DNA of 51,951 nt, from NCBI GenBank assembly GCA_015522685.1, contig WALU01000005.1, positions 1 through 51,951 on the forward strand. The letters run 5' to 3'. A program made the position numbers and the translations under genes. Below are positions 34,154 to 42,628 of the stretch, one piece after another (the first letter of the stretch is position 1; every line of letters begins with the position of its first letter). Under the pieces are notes generated by a model that did no database searches, had not been told where the DNA came from, and worked only from the letters and a program-made list of their open reading frames with translations. The stretch is from Thermoproteota archaeon. GTDB lineage: Archaea; Korarchaeota; Korarchaeia; Korarchaeales; Korarchaeaceae.

Positions 34154-35644
34154 TTATACTAAGAGAGCCTTTCTGAGATATTCGAGATTTTGAGAATGAA
34201 GTTCTCTTATATCATCCAATCCAAGCCTTATCATGGCTAACCTCCCAATTCCTATCCCCCAAGCAAGAGCTTGAACTCTAGGATAATCATATCCCATAGA
34301 AATGAGCATTTCTGGCCTGAAAAGGCCAGAACCGGCTATTTCTATCCATCCCATTTTTTTGTGCCTCACATAAGCCTCGACACTAGGCTCCGTAAAGGGA
34401 AAGTAAGCTGGCTTGAACCTAACCTCCCTAAATCCTAGTTGCTTAGCGAATTCTGCTAGAAATCCCATAAGATGCCTTACATTCATATTTTTGGATAAGA
34501 CTACGCCCTCACATTGATGAAACTCTATAGCATGAGTTTTATCTAGCGTTTCTGGTCTAAATACCTTATCTATAGCAAAGATCTTACTTGGAATCTTTAA
34601 TCCTCTAGCTAAAGCTCTAGCAGATGCAGCAGTTGTTTGAGATCTTAGAATCAGTCTTCTGGCTATGTCAAAGCTCCACTTATATCCCCACCCTTTTGAG
34701 CCAGTCTTCCAACCATTCTCGTGAGTTAGCTTTACCTTCTTAATGAAATCTGAGTAACGGGAGAGATCTGCCTTAGTGGATGGAAAGGCTACTTGATAGG
34801 AATCATGCACTTCTCTCGCCGGATGATCCTGTGCCTGAAATAGAGCATCAAAATTCCAGAATTCAGCTTCAACTATGGGACTCTTAATCTCGACGAATCC
34901 CATACCTATCAGGATCTCTCTGACCTCCTCTAGAAAATAGACATAGGGGTGAGGTTTTCCTGGATATGTAACAGGAGGCTCAATTTTAACATTATAGGCC
35001 TTAAGCTTCTTTCTCTTCCAATCTCCCGTGAGAATTAGATCTCTTGTTAGCCTACCGATTTCTTCAACAATCTTTATTTCACCTCTAGCAGCGGCCAATC
35101 CCTTATCCGTTAATGCTAATTCCACTTCAGCCTCTTCAGATATTTCAATTAGTCTCCTTCTTCTCATATTTGAAGCCATATTAGGATCTATCTCATCTAA
35201 GGGTACCTTTTCTTTTGCTATTTTATTGAGTATTTTCCTCTCTGGTACTCTATCACTCATCATAATAACGATTGTACCTTCCTCTGATTTCCTCAGTTTA
35301 ATTAGCCCCTTCCTCCTTCCTTCTCCTATAGCAACATCCAGTTCATCTGGGTCCATTTTCCCCTTAAGTATACCTAAAGAGAGTCTCCCTTGTCTTCCCT
35401 TTAAGAGAAGCAGCAATTTTTCCTCCGGAAGCCCCTCCTTTAAGTGACGCCAGCCTCTTTCTGATAGGATGATATATCTCTTCCTCTCCTCCTCAATTTC
35501 AACTAATCCTTTTTCTTTAAGAAGGATGGACCATGCTGAGACTTTGCTTTTATCTAGTCCTAAATCCTCCAAGCGAGCTTTTCCTCCTATAGCGTAAAGC
35601 CTCTTTAGAAGCTCTATCTCTCCCCTAGAGAGGTGAACTTCCAT
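34154..35644 (-). CDS. pheS: Phenylalanyl-tRNA synthetase alpha subunit
   Basis: Catalytic chain of PheRS, 496 residues. The first 200 residues hold winged-helix repeats typical of archaeal/eukaryotic alpha chains (LSRGEIELLKRLYAIGGKA, LSERGWRHLKEG, LTDKGLAAARGE). The class II catalytic core follows, with motif 1 near EVREILIGMGFVEIKSPIVE (split), motif 2 TTAASARALARG...KIFAIDKVFRPETLDKTHAIEFHQCEG (seen as FRPETLDKTHAIEFHQ) and motif 3 AWGIGIGRLAMIRLG. FNFDALFQAQDHPAR-type sequence WNFDALFQAQDHPAREVHD is a PheRS hallmark. ATG 35644 starts the pheS-pheT operon. Confidence 0.96.
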   Translation of the reverse strand: MEVHLSRGEIELLKRLYAIGGKARLEDLGLDKSKVSAWSILLKEKGLVEIEEERKRYIILSERGWRHLKEGLPEEKLLLLLKGRQGRLSLGILKGKMDPDELDVAIGEGRRKGLIKLRKSEEGTIVIMMSDRVPERKILNKIAKEKVPLDEIDPNMASNMRRRRLIEISEEAEVELALTDKGLAAARGEIKIVEEIGRLTRDLILTGDWKRKKLKAYNVKIEPPVTYPGKPHPYVYFLEEVREILIGMGFVEIKSPIVEAEFWNFDALFQAQDHPAREVHDSYQVAFPSTKADLSRYSDFIKKVKLTHENGWKTGSKGWGYKWSFDIARRLILRSQTTAASARALARGLKIPSKIFAIDKVFRPETLDKTHAIEFHQCEGVVLSKNMNVRHLMGFLAEFAKQLGFREVRFKPAYFPFTEPSVEAYVRHKKMGWIEIAGSGLFRPEMLISMGYDYPRVQALAWGIGIGRLAMIRLGLDDIRELHSQNLEYLRKALLV

Positions 35645-36176
35645 TATTTATCCCTCACCTAATTACAAGTTACAATCATAAGCATGCCTGATAGCTTCTA
35701 TTGTATAACCAGTTAGTCAGCTACGAACTTGTATAATATATGTTATTCTTATCTTTAATTATCTTCATCCTCAAAATAGTGCCTAGCTTAATAAGAGGCA
35801 TCTAATGCTGTTAATACCATTCTCCTAGCTAAGGTCATAATTTCACCTTTCTTAAAGTCAGAAGCTACCAACCTTAGCCATCATCTCTTCCTTCTTCCTA
35901 CTAGGATTATCGATGAGTCTAACTAACTTTTCTTATGCCAAAATCCTCAGACTGCCTCGTTCATAATAAGAGACAGCATCTGTGGAGCAGAGTATACATG
36001 AAAGGACGCATGTAGAGATAAGCCCCACTTGAATTAGGCTAATATTATATCCTATCAATTAAGCTGAAAATTACTGGCTTATAAGCCAGTATGCAGAGCT
36101 TCTTTCTATTCTAATAAGATTTCATGATATATAAGCCTCCTTGAACTTCTTATATTACTAGTTCATCATCTATGCG
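35645..36176. other. Gene-free 532-base stretch, possible gene remains
   Basis: No intact gene is visible between pheS and the phosphoesterase. On the minus strand, protein-like fragments appear in different frames in order: QSEDFGIRK (about 35930-35960), KLVRLIDNPSRKKEEMMAKV (about 35860-35925), and DFKKGEIMTLARRMVLTAL (about 35800-35855), each cut by stops. This looks like a decayed gene, but I do not recognise the family. The right side holds an 18-bp palindrome (36073-36090) and a TATA-like ATATATAAG at 36127-36135 for the phosphoesterase gene. Confidence 0.4.
36073..36090. repeat. Perfect 18-bp palindrome
   Basis: ACTGGCTTATAAGCCAGT is identical to its own reverse complement. It lies 87 bases before the phosphoesterase ATG. 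It could be a binding site for a dimeric regulator or a hairpin stem; there is no T-run next to it that would mark a terminator. Confidence 0.6.
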
Positions 36177-36815
36177 ATGAGGTTGCTGGCTGCCTCGGAT
36201 ATACATGGAGAAATAGGAATGTTAAAATCTATGTTAGGAAGAGAAGATACCGATATCTTAGTACTAGCAGGAGATCTCTCTAACAACTCCATGGGTGAGG
36301 TGAGGGGGATACTACAAGTTGCAGGCAGGTATGGGGTGCGGGTGATGTTCATACCAGGTAACATGGACCCTCCAGACTTGCTAAATGTAGAATCTTTGGA
36401 AGGAGCTATCAACCTCCACGGCAGAGTTAGGAATGTCCTTGGATTGAATTTAGGAGGGCTTGGTGGAGGAAGCATATCTCAATTTAATACTCCTATAGAA
36501 TTCAACGAAAGAATCATTTGGAATAAATTAGATAATTTAGCCAATATTGATGTGCTAGTGAGTCATGTTCCTCCATATGGAACTAAGTTAGACGTTGTGA
36601 GGACAAGGATGCATGCAGGTTCCAAATCCCTCCTAAAGTTCCTAAAGGAGAAGCAGCCCATTCTATGTGTATGTGGGCATATACATGAATCATATGGAGT
36701 AGATTTCATTGGAAGAACTGTTTCAATCAATCCTGGCCCCCTAATGTGGGGCAGATATTCTGTTATAGAGCTACATGATGGAAACATAAAGCCCATGCTC
36801 AAGAAGCTTAGCTGA
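36177..36815 (+). CDS. Metallophosphoesterase, YfcE/MJ0936-like
   Basis: A 212-residue calcineurin-like phosphoesterase. Metal-binding motifs run in order: ASDIHGE (D-x-H), LAGDLS (GD), IPGNMD (GN-D, variant of GNHD), LVSHVPPYG, and CVCGHIHES (GH-x-H). Relatives such as YfcE and MJ0936 hydrolyse phosphodiesters in vitro; the physiological substrate is not known. It leads a run of genes on the same strand that includes an ECF transporter component and pantothenate kinase, so a cofactor-related phosphatase role is possible (inference). TATA-like ATATATAAG is about 45 bases before the ATG. Confidence 0.85.
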   Translation: MRLLAASDIHGEIGMLKSMLGREDTDILVLAGDLSNNSMGEVRGILQVAGRYGVRVMFIPGNMDPPDLLNVESLEGAINLHGRVRNVLGLNLGGLGGGSISQFNTPIEFNERIIWNKLDNLANIDVLVSHVPPYGTKLDVVRTRMHAGSKSLLKFLKEKQPILCVCGHIHESYGVDFIGRTVSINPGPLMWGRYSVIELHDGNIKPMLKKLS

Positions 36816-36852
36816 TGTTTTTATTTTGCATTCCCATATCTCCAAGATAAGG

Positions 36853-37389
36853 ATGAATGTGAGGAAGCTTACCCTCTCAGCGATGGGAGGAGCCCTTTAT
36901 GCGATAGTTGGATATATAAGCTGGCTAGGTCTCAATTTCTATGGTGTAAGATTCTGGCCTGCAGTAGTAGTACCTGCAGTTTTCGCATGCCTTTATGGCG
37001 GATGGGTCGGTGGACTATCTGCAGCCATAGGCATATTCATCTCCGATATGGTTACCCATGGAAATGCGCTTCTCAGCCTCACAGTTGGGGTTCCCTCCAA
37101 CTTCCTCGGTTTCTATGTCATAGGAGTTTTAAGCGGCGAAGATAGATATTCAGTCAAGAAGTATATCCTCGCCTCCACATTAGGCCTGATAATCGGGCAT
37201 CTAATAATAGGTTTCGGGCTTCTAGCATGGAGTCAAGTATTTCCTCTTCCATTTCAAAAGGAGATAACTCCCTTATCATTATCAGCTGCCCTTACAATAT
37301 CATTTGTAACTTTCGCTTGGGAGCTACCTTTTGCTCTGGTATTAGTCCCTCCAATAGTCTCTGCAGTTAGAAGATCATCAAGAGGGTGA
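36853..37389 (+). CDS. ECF transporter S component (vitamin-binding membrane subunit)
   Basis: A 178-residue very hydrophobic protein with about six membrane helices. The N-terminal MNVRKLTLSAMGGALYAIVG and the first-loop GVRFWPAVVVPAVFACLYGG, GLSAAIGIFISDMV are typical of energy-coupling-factor S components, which bind a vitamin and pair with a shared ATPase/T module. ATG 36853 was chosen; a TTG at 36826 would add nine residues. Ligand type cannot be read directly, but the next gene is a pantothenate kinase 4 bases away, which suggests pantothenate. No ECF ATPase or T subunit gene is in the window, so it would use a module encoded elsewhere. Confidence 0.82.
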   Translation: MNVRKLTLSAMGGALYAIVGYISWLGLNFYGVRFWPAVVVPAVFACLYGGWVGGLSAAIGIFISDMVTHGNALLSLTVGVPSNFLGFYVIGVLSGEDRYSVKKYILASTLGLIIGHLIIGFGLLAWSQVFPLPFQKEITPLSLSAALTISFVTFAWELPFALVLVPPIVSAVRRSSRG

Positions 37390-37393
37390 GCTC

Positions 37394-38257
37394 GTGTTCA
37401 TAGTAGGCTTAGATATGGGAGGAACTACTACTAAAGGAGTTCTAATTTCTGAATCAGAAATAATTGGAAAGACTATAGTAGTTGCATCAGATCCTCTCGC
37501 CGCAGCATCAGGTGCTATAGGGAAACTTGTTTCTGAGCATGGGATAAGCATTGATGATATAGAAGCTATAGCTCTCACAGGTGGCAGGACTAAGCCTCTC
37601 CCTAGAAGGATACTAGGCCTTCAAGTCAGAGAAGTTGATGAGATAGAAGCTGTGGGGAGAGGAGGGGCTTTCCTTGCAGGAATAAAAAGATGCGTCGTAG
37701 CTAGTGTTGGTACTGGAACCGCAGTGGTGGAAATCAGGATGGATGGTGGAAGATGTGAGGTGAGACATCTTGGAGGCACTGGTGTCGGTGCAGGCACTCT
37801 ACTGGGGCTGGGTAGACTTCTCCTTAGTAGGACTTCAATTGCTTCTCTAATGGATATGGCCAAGAAGGGGGATCCTAGAAATGTAGATCTTACCGTTGGA
37901 GATATAGTTGGCGGGCCTATAGGAAAGCTCGAGCCTAGTGCTACAGCATCAAACTTTGGAAAGGTTGGAGATGATGTGAGACCCGAAGATATAGCTGCAG
38001 GGCTTGTGAATATGATAGGACAAGTTATAGGAACTGTAGCATTTTTTGCAGCTAAATCTGTTAGCCTTGAGAATGAGATAGTATTAGTTGGAGGATTGAT
38101 GGTACATGATCTCATAGTTAAAGCTGCTATGAAGCCATTGAATCTATTTGATGGCCATGCGATTGTTCCAGAAGACCCACAATTCGCTACATCAATAGGC
38201 GCATCCCTTAAGGTTCTGGCTAACTTTACATCACCATTAGGTGAGAGAAACGAATAG
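37394..38257 (+). CDS. coaW: Type II pantothenate kinase
   Basis: Phosphorylates pantothenate, the first step of CoA synthesis from the vitamin. The 287-residue protein has the actin-like fold with all type II (Fumble/CoaW) motifs: GLDMGGTTTKGVL (phosphate 1), VREVDEIEAVGRGG (catalytic Glu region), VASVGTGTAVVEI (phosphate 2), LGGTGVGAGTLLGLGRLL, MAKKGDPRNVDL and ATASNFGKV, and ends VLVGGLMVHD...ATSIGASL. This order matches Staphylococcus CoaW closely. Start GTG 37394 is 4 bases after GGTGA. Most archaea instead use pantoate kinase plus phosphopantothenate synthetase, so a bacterial-type kinase is notable. Confidence 0.85.
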   Translation: MFIVGLDMGGTTTKGVLISESEIIGKTIVVASDPLAAASGAIGKLVSEHGISIDDIEAIALTGGRTKPLPRRILGLQVREVDEIEAVGRGGAFLAGIKRCVVASVGTGTAVVEIRMDGGRCEVRHLGGTGVGAGTLLGLGRLLLSRTSIASLMDMAKKGDPRNVDLTVGDIVGGPIGKLEPSATASNFGKVGDDVRPEDIAAGLVNMIGQVIGTVAFFAAKSVSLENEIVLVGGLMVHDLIVKAAMKPLNLFDGHAIVPEDPQFATSIGASLKVLANFTSPLGERNE

Positions 38258-38993
38258 AGAATATCCAAGGTACCCCTTGGTTGGTGTTGGAGGAATTTTA
38301 ATACAGGATAATAAGATTCTTTTAGTGAAGAGGAAGAATGAACCTGGGAAGGGGCTATGGGCCATACCTGGGGGTCTTGTAGAACCCGGAGAGGCAATAA
38401 AGGATGCCGTGAAGAGAGAAATTAGAGAAGAAACTAACTTAGTTGTAGATGCACTGAGACCTATAAATGCGGATGAAGTTATAGTAAGGGATAAGGAGGA
38501 AAGGATAAAGTATCACTATGTCCTAGTGGATTTTCTGTGCAAAGTCATAGAAGGAAGCCTTAAGCCGGGAGATGATGCTAAAGAAGTTAGATGGATAGAT
38601 ATAAAGAGAGCTAAGGAGCTTAATTTGACTGATTCTACTAGAAAGCTCCTGGACAAGATAATGGAAGGGTTCTTTTTAGTGATAAGGAATAGAGATGTGA
38701 AGAAAGTCCTAATGGGAGTTCCTAGAGATCATGAGCATATGAGAGTTGTTTTTGAATTAATAGATGGCTCTATTATAGTTTTTCATGAAGCCACTATGGA
38801 AAATGTATCTCGAGGGGTAGTGGAGGTTGAGATGCACCCTACAAGAAAAGCGATCTCCTTAGTGGGAATAGAATTAGATGAAAGGGAGAAAGGATATAGC
38901 AGATATCAGCTGATAGAGGAGGATAAGGGGGAAAGCGAGATAGTGGAAGAGCTAACTAACCTGCTGAGGATGGAGAGTGAAGAGAAATCATAA
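38241..38993 (+). CDS. Nudix hydrolase with extra C-terminal domain
   Basis: A 250-residue two-part protein. Residues about 12-140 are a Nudix domain with PLVGVGGILIQDNKILLVKR and the Nudix box GGLVEPGEAIKDAVKREIRE followed by ETN, complete for metal and diphosphate hydrolysis. Residues about 145-250 (NRDVKKVLMGVPRDHEHMR, IIVFHEATMENVSRGVVEVE) form a separate alpha/beta domain that I do not recognise. The N-terminal half resembles ADP-ribose or NAD(P)H-type Nudix enzymes, which would fit the nadM gene downstream. GTG 38241 is the only start before the domain, but it lies within a GGTGAG that overlaps the pantothenate kinase end by 17 bases. Confidence 0.85.
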   Translation: MRETNREYPRYPLVGVGGILIQDNKILLVKRKNEPGKGLWAIPGGLVEPGEAIKDAVKREIREETNLVVDALRPINADEVIVRDKEERIKYHYVLVDFLCKVIEGSLKPGDDAKEVRWIDIKRAKELNLTDSTRKLLDKIMEGFFLVIRNRDVKKVLMGVPRDHEHMRVVFELIDGSIIVFHEATMENVSRGVVEVEMHPTRKAISLVGIELDEREKGYSRYQLIEEDKGESEIVEELTNLLRMESEEKS

Positions 38994-39090
38994 AATTTTT
39001 CATTGGAGAAATATTTTAGGGATGAAGAGGAGTTACTCCGGGGATGTATGACCGAAAGGTACCTCTCTGACCCTCTGGCAGGTGGAATAA

Positions 39091-39639
39091 ATGAGGAAAA
39101 GAGCTTTGGTAATAGGAAGGTTTCAACCTCTTCACTATGGACACCTTCATGCATTTAGATATTCCTTGGGAAGAGCCGATGAGCTTGTTATTGCCATAGG
39201 TAGCTCTCAATACTGCTGTGTTCCTAGGAATCCTCTCTCTATTGACGAGAGGATGGAAATGCTCGTTAGAGCCCTTAGAAGAGAAGGATTTCCTTTGGGC
39301 GATATAGTAATTTCCTCTGTTCCAGATACAGAGACTCCTGAGGAAGATTGGGGTAAATTAGTTATGGATAGAGTGCCTCGCGTGGATATAGCATTTAGCA
39401 ATGATCCCGAAACCATTAAAGACTTAAGAAATGTTGGCCTCAAGGTAGAGAATATACCTTTCCTCAAGAGAGATATCTACGAAGCTACTAGAATAAGAAA
39501 ACTCATATTAGAGAGGGATTCTGCATGGAGGGAGCTAGTCCCTCTATCCGTATTGGAATTCCTTCTTGAGATAGACATGGAAGAGAGGATAAAAAACATA
39601 GCAGAAAAGTACAGGGAGGAGCTAGCTGCCAGCAAGTAA
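39091..39639 (+). CDS. nadM: Nicotinamide-nucleotide adenylyltransferase
   Basis: Forms NAD from NMN and ATP. The 182-residue protein is the archaeal NadM type: GRFQPLHYGHLHAF with the HxGH nucleotidyltransferase motif, IAIGSSQYC, NPLSIDERMEML, and the C-terminal DIYEATRIRKLIL in place of the usual ISxTxxR. It starts with ATG 39091 after AGGTGG. The 97-base region between the Nudix stop and this ATG is richer in GC than other gaps and can fold (AGAGG with CCTCT; ACC-GAAA-GGT), so a structured leader is possible. It is the last gene of the cofactor run and ends 12 bases before the convergent PIN-ATPase gene. Confidence 0.94.
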   Translation: MRKRALVIGRFQPLHYGHLHAFRYSLGRADELVIAIGSSQYCCVPRNPLSIDERMEMLVRALRREGFPLGDIVISSVPDTETPEEDWGKLVMDRVPRVDIAFSNDPETIKDLRNVGLKVENIPFLKRDIYEATRIRKLILERDSAWRELVPLSVLEFLLEIDMEERIKNIAEKYREELAASK

Positions 39640-39651
39640 GGTAGAATGTCC

Positions 39652-41223
39652 CTATTCCTTTGCCACAACTCTTAGAGCATCTGATTTGACGGCTTCCATG
39701 ATCCTTCTTCCAATAGGACTGCTCCTTGCTAATGTGACCTTACCTCTTGAATCCGCTATGAATGCTGCTATTTTTCTCTCTCCAGAGTATAAAGTAACCT
39801 CCGTCTCAGCCATAGTAGGCCCTAAATCTAGGATTATGGTATGCTTCCTCTTTCTCAATCTGTACCTGATGGGAGATTCTTCTGATCCACCTTGAGTTCT
39901 TCCGTTACCCTTAACGGGCATAACGACGACTTCCTCTCCGAAGGTATATATCTCGTACTCAATGGAATCTGTTTCAAAGTCCTTTACCAATACAACTGGC
40001 CTGGCTAAGGTTACATCCTTCATACCTGCAGGCATCTTGACGGTTATTCTGAGGCTATAAACCCTCTCTACCTTGCCATCCTTGATGAATATTACGGTGT
40101 CTACTACGTGAGGGAGAACTCCTAGATCAACTCTTCCTATGAACCTTTGAATGGCTTCTATTGGAAAACCACAATGGACAACGCCCACCATGCCTATGCC
40201 AGCTAATCTCATGTCTACAAAAATTTTGAAGTCTTGGGTCTTTCTCATCTCATCAAATATTACGTAATCTGGTCTAACTAATAGCAATAGATCAGCTGTA
40301 TTCTCAAAAGAGCCAGCAAGCCTACCATACTGGGTAACCTCTGGACCCACTTGTAGATCCCTAGGAGATTCCAAAGTCTTCACTATTCTTTCTTTTTCCC
40401 TGTAAAATTCGGCTAGGGCGCTAGCGAATGTTGTTTTACCAGCTCCTGGAGGACCTGCTATTATGATGCCTTCAGCTCTATCTTTGAGCCTATTCTTTAG
40501 CCTATCACTAAGCTCATAATCATCTAGGGTTACCTTGACAAGAGGTCTCACTGCGGTTATTTCTATCCCATCCGAGAATGGTGGAAATGCTATCAGTATT
40601 CTTACGTCCTCCAGCTGTATTACATAAGCATCTCCGTATTTTACTTCTATGAATGCATTCGGGTCCGTTTTGGCTCTCTCAAGTATTTCATAAGCTATCG
40701 TTCTTACCTCATATTCTTCCATAGGCTTTTCTGAAAGCATCACTAATCTAAACTCCCCTGGTCTCCCTTTCTTCGCCATAGGAGGAGCTCCTTCCTTTAG
40801 ATGAACGCTCATTGTGCTCTCATTGAAGAAATTGAGAAGCCTGAACTCTCCATATTCAGGTCCTATGTATATAGCATCTATTCCCCTAGCCTTCAAAGAC
40901 AGAGTTACTACTCTATCTCCAGTGATTACTTTACCTCCCAACCTTTCTGAGATTTCTGCAAGACCATCTAACCCTCTATTTTTATGCTCTTCCAATAATA
41001 TCTTCTTCACATATCCCTCCTTTTCCAAATCTCTCAACCAGACAATCTCTGTTAGCGCTCCTATGCCAAATCTATCACCACTAGAAGCCATCTCTTCTAT
41101 CTGAGACATTACTTCGGTAGGTATTACAATAGTAGATCCCTTCATTAGGGAAAGGGCTGGTTCATAGCGTAGAAGGGCTCTTAAGATGACGTCTTTACTA
41201 ATTATCAGGGTCTCTTCGCTCAT
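39652..41223 (-). CDS. PIN-domain ATPase (PINA family)
   Basis: A 523-residue archaeal protein: N-terminal PIN domain (about 1-120; SKDVILRALLRYEPAL, VITGDRVVTLSLKARG with acidic residues), a PilT/GspE-like hexameric ATPase (about 150-400; Walker A GPPGAGKTTFASALAE, Walker B PDYVIFDEMRK, VGVVHCGFPIEAIQRFIGR), and a C-terminal KH-like region (about 460-523; SSPIGRRIMEAVKSDAL). In Sulfolobus the PINA protein acts on Holliday junctions with Hjc; by homology this one may serve recombination repair. Length and order fit the family. It faces ipk head to head across 52 bases. Confidence 0.88.
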   Translation of the reverse strand: MSEETLIISKDVILRALLRYEPALSLMKGSTIVIPTEVMSQIEEMASSGDRFGIGALTEIVWLRDLEKEGYVKKILLEEHKNRGLDGLAEISERLGGKVITGDRVVTLSLKARGIDAIYIGPEYGEFRLLNFFNESTMSVHLKEGAPPMAKKGRPGEFRLVMLSEKPMEEYEVRTIAYEILERAKTDPNAFIEVKYGDAYVIQLEDVRILIAFPPFSDGIEITAVRPLVKVTLDDYELSDRLKNRLKDRAEGIIIAGPPGAGKTTFASALAEFYREKERIVKTLESPRDLQVGPEVTQYGRLAGSFENTADLLLLVRPDYVIFDEMRKTQDFKIFVDMRLAGIGMVGVVHCGFPIEAIQRFIGRVDLGVLPHVVDTVIFIKDGKVERVYSLRITVKMPAGMKDVTLARPVVLVKDFETDSIEYEIYTFGEEVVVMPVKGNGRTQGGSEESPIRYRLRKRKHTIILDLGPTMAETEVTLYSGERKIAAFIADSRGKVTLARSSPIGRRIMEAVKSDALRVVAKE

Positions 41224-41246
41224 CCCTTTAGAGAGACGATGAAGAG

Positions 41247-41256
41247 TTATAAATTA
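41247..41256 (+). promoter_or_regulatory. TATA-like box of ipk
   Basis: TTATAAATTA is centred 25 bases before the GTG at 41276, so transcription and translation probably start at the same base (leaderless mRNA). Confidence 0.5.
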
Positions 41257-41275
41257 TTACTAAGTCATCGCTTAT

Positions 41276-42013
41276 GTGTTATACGTAAAGTTAGGAGGTT
41301 CTCTCATAACTTATAAAAAAGAAGGCATGTTTTCCATTAAGGAGAACATTTTAAGAAATATTTCAAGAGAATTAAGGTCTTTTCTGAGGGATAGAATATT
41401 CTTAACCCATGGGGCTGGATCTTTCGGACATGTCCCTGTAATTAAGCATAACCTCCAAAATGGCCTTAGAAAGGGATCCAAACTGGGAGCTTCCGAAGTT
41501 ATGGTTAGGGTTAGTGAGCTGAATTCCATCGTATCAAAGATAATGTTAGAAGAAAGCATTCCAGTAGTTCCTTTCTCTGCTAGATCGGTCTTCATGAGGA
41601 GGAGAGGAAAAATTTCGTGTAATCTTCCTTTCATAGAATATCTAATAGATCATGATTTTGTTCCTTTGACTCATGGAGATTTCATACCGGACGAAGAGCT
41701 TGGTACGTACATACTCTCAGCTGATGAGATACCTATATATCTAGCTCCCCTTGGGCTCAAGAAGGTTATATTCCTAACAGATGTCCCCGGGGTCCTAGAT
41801 GAAGAAGGTAATCTCATAAAAGAGCTGAGGAGGAACTTTCTACCCAAGCTTAGGGAAGACGACTTTGATGTCACCGGAGCTATGAGAGGGAAATTATCTC
41901 ATGCCTTTAAGCTGGCGTCTATGGGTATAGAAGTTATAATAGCAGGTTACTTAAATAATGGAGATTTAAGGAGAGCGTTTGAAGGAGGATGGGGGACAAG
42001 AGTCATAATATAA
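41276..42013 (+). CDS. ipk: Isopentenyl phosphate kinase
   Basis: Makes isopentenyl diphosphate from isopentenyl phosphate in the archaeal mevalonate pathway, for ether-lipid synthesis. The 245-residue amino-acid-kinase-fold protein has VKLGGSLITYK, the catalytic HGAGSFGHVPV, PLTHGDFIPD, ILSADEIPIYLA, IFLTDVPGVLDEEG and DVTGAMRGKLSHAFKL. The His in GSFGH is the family's substrate-binding residue that sets it apart from uridylate kinases. GTG 41276 is the start; the overlapping ATG two bases earlier is blocked. It ends 21 bases before the convergent DUF655 gene. Confidence 0.95.
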   Translation: MLYVKLGGSLITYKKEGMFSIKENILRNISRELRSFLRDRIFLTHGAGSFGHVPVIKHNLQNGLRKGSKLGASEVMVRVSELNSIVSKIMLEESIPVVPFSARSVFMRRRGKISCNLPFIEYLIDHDFVPLTHGDFIPDEELGTYILSADEIPIYLAPLGLKKVIFLTDVPGVLDEEGNLIKELRRNFLPKLREDDFDVTGAMRGKLSHAFKLASMGIEVIIAGYLNNGDLRRAFEGGWGTRVII

Positions 42014-42034
42014 TTTAAACAAAAGGGTATCAAA

Positions 42035-42604
42035 TTATATTATCTCCTCCTCTTCTAAGATCTTCTTTGGAGCCACTAGAATGTAATACTTTTCGCCGCC
42101 CATTATTTCCTCTAGCACTCTTCTCACTAAGAGGCCTGCAGGATCTTTCAAACCAGTTCTCTTAGTTACATCAGAATAGCTAGAGAACAGTTTAGATCTC
42201 CTCTCTTCTAAGATCTTCATTAAAGTTTTCTTGCCGATACCAGATAGGAGCCCCAGCTGATGAAGTCTAGGGGTTATAGGAACACTTTCATTGAATAAAT
42301 TAACGAAGAACTGCTCTCCATCTTGTACTATCTTGAGGACCATTGGTTCAAGCATCATCTTAGCTGAAGGAAATAATTCCTCATAGTCTAGGTATCTAAG
42401 GAATTTGCTTACTTCCTGTCTAGGTCCCTTCCCTACATAGACTTTACTTGCTGGCACTACTGATACATTGGACTTGAGAACGAATTCCATCATTATAAAG
42501 TATCTATCTCCTATGAGCTGAACTCTTCTTCTAGCTTCATCAACGTATAGAACATAGGCCCAACTATCATGGGGCTTTCTCCTACTTGGTATATACTTCC
42601 ACAT
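42035..42604 (-). CDS. DUF655-family RNA-binding protein
   Basis: A 189-residue archaeal protein of the DUF655 family: an N-terminal OB-like beta domain (SWAYVLYVDEARRRVQLIGD) and a C-terminal helix-hairpin-helix region (LHQLGLLSGIGKKTLMKILE) that suggests binding to nucleic acid. It is conserved directly after RpoF in archaea and its job is unknown. The start used is ATG 42604, about nine bases after GCGGTG; GTG 42616 overlaps that site. It is the last gene of the long block from aIF5A. Confidence 0.88.
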   Translation of the reverse strand: MWKYIPSRRKPHDSWAYVLYVDEARRRVQLIGDRYFIMMEFVLKSNVSVVPASKVYVGKGPRQEVSKFLRYLDYEELFPSAKMMLEPMVLKIVQDGEQFFVNLFNESVPITPRLHQLGLLSGIGKKTLMKILEERRSKLFSSYSDVTKRTGLKDPAGLLVRRVLEEIMGGEKYYILVAPKKILEEEEII

Positions 42605-42628
42605 TTTCAGTAACACCGCTATTTATTA

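Noticed and set aside
39015-39075. C/D box guide RNA before nadM
   Set aside because: GGGATGA and CTGA are placed about right, but box C has a mismatch in its core and no D'/C' pair is visible.
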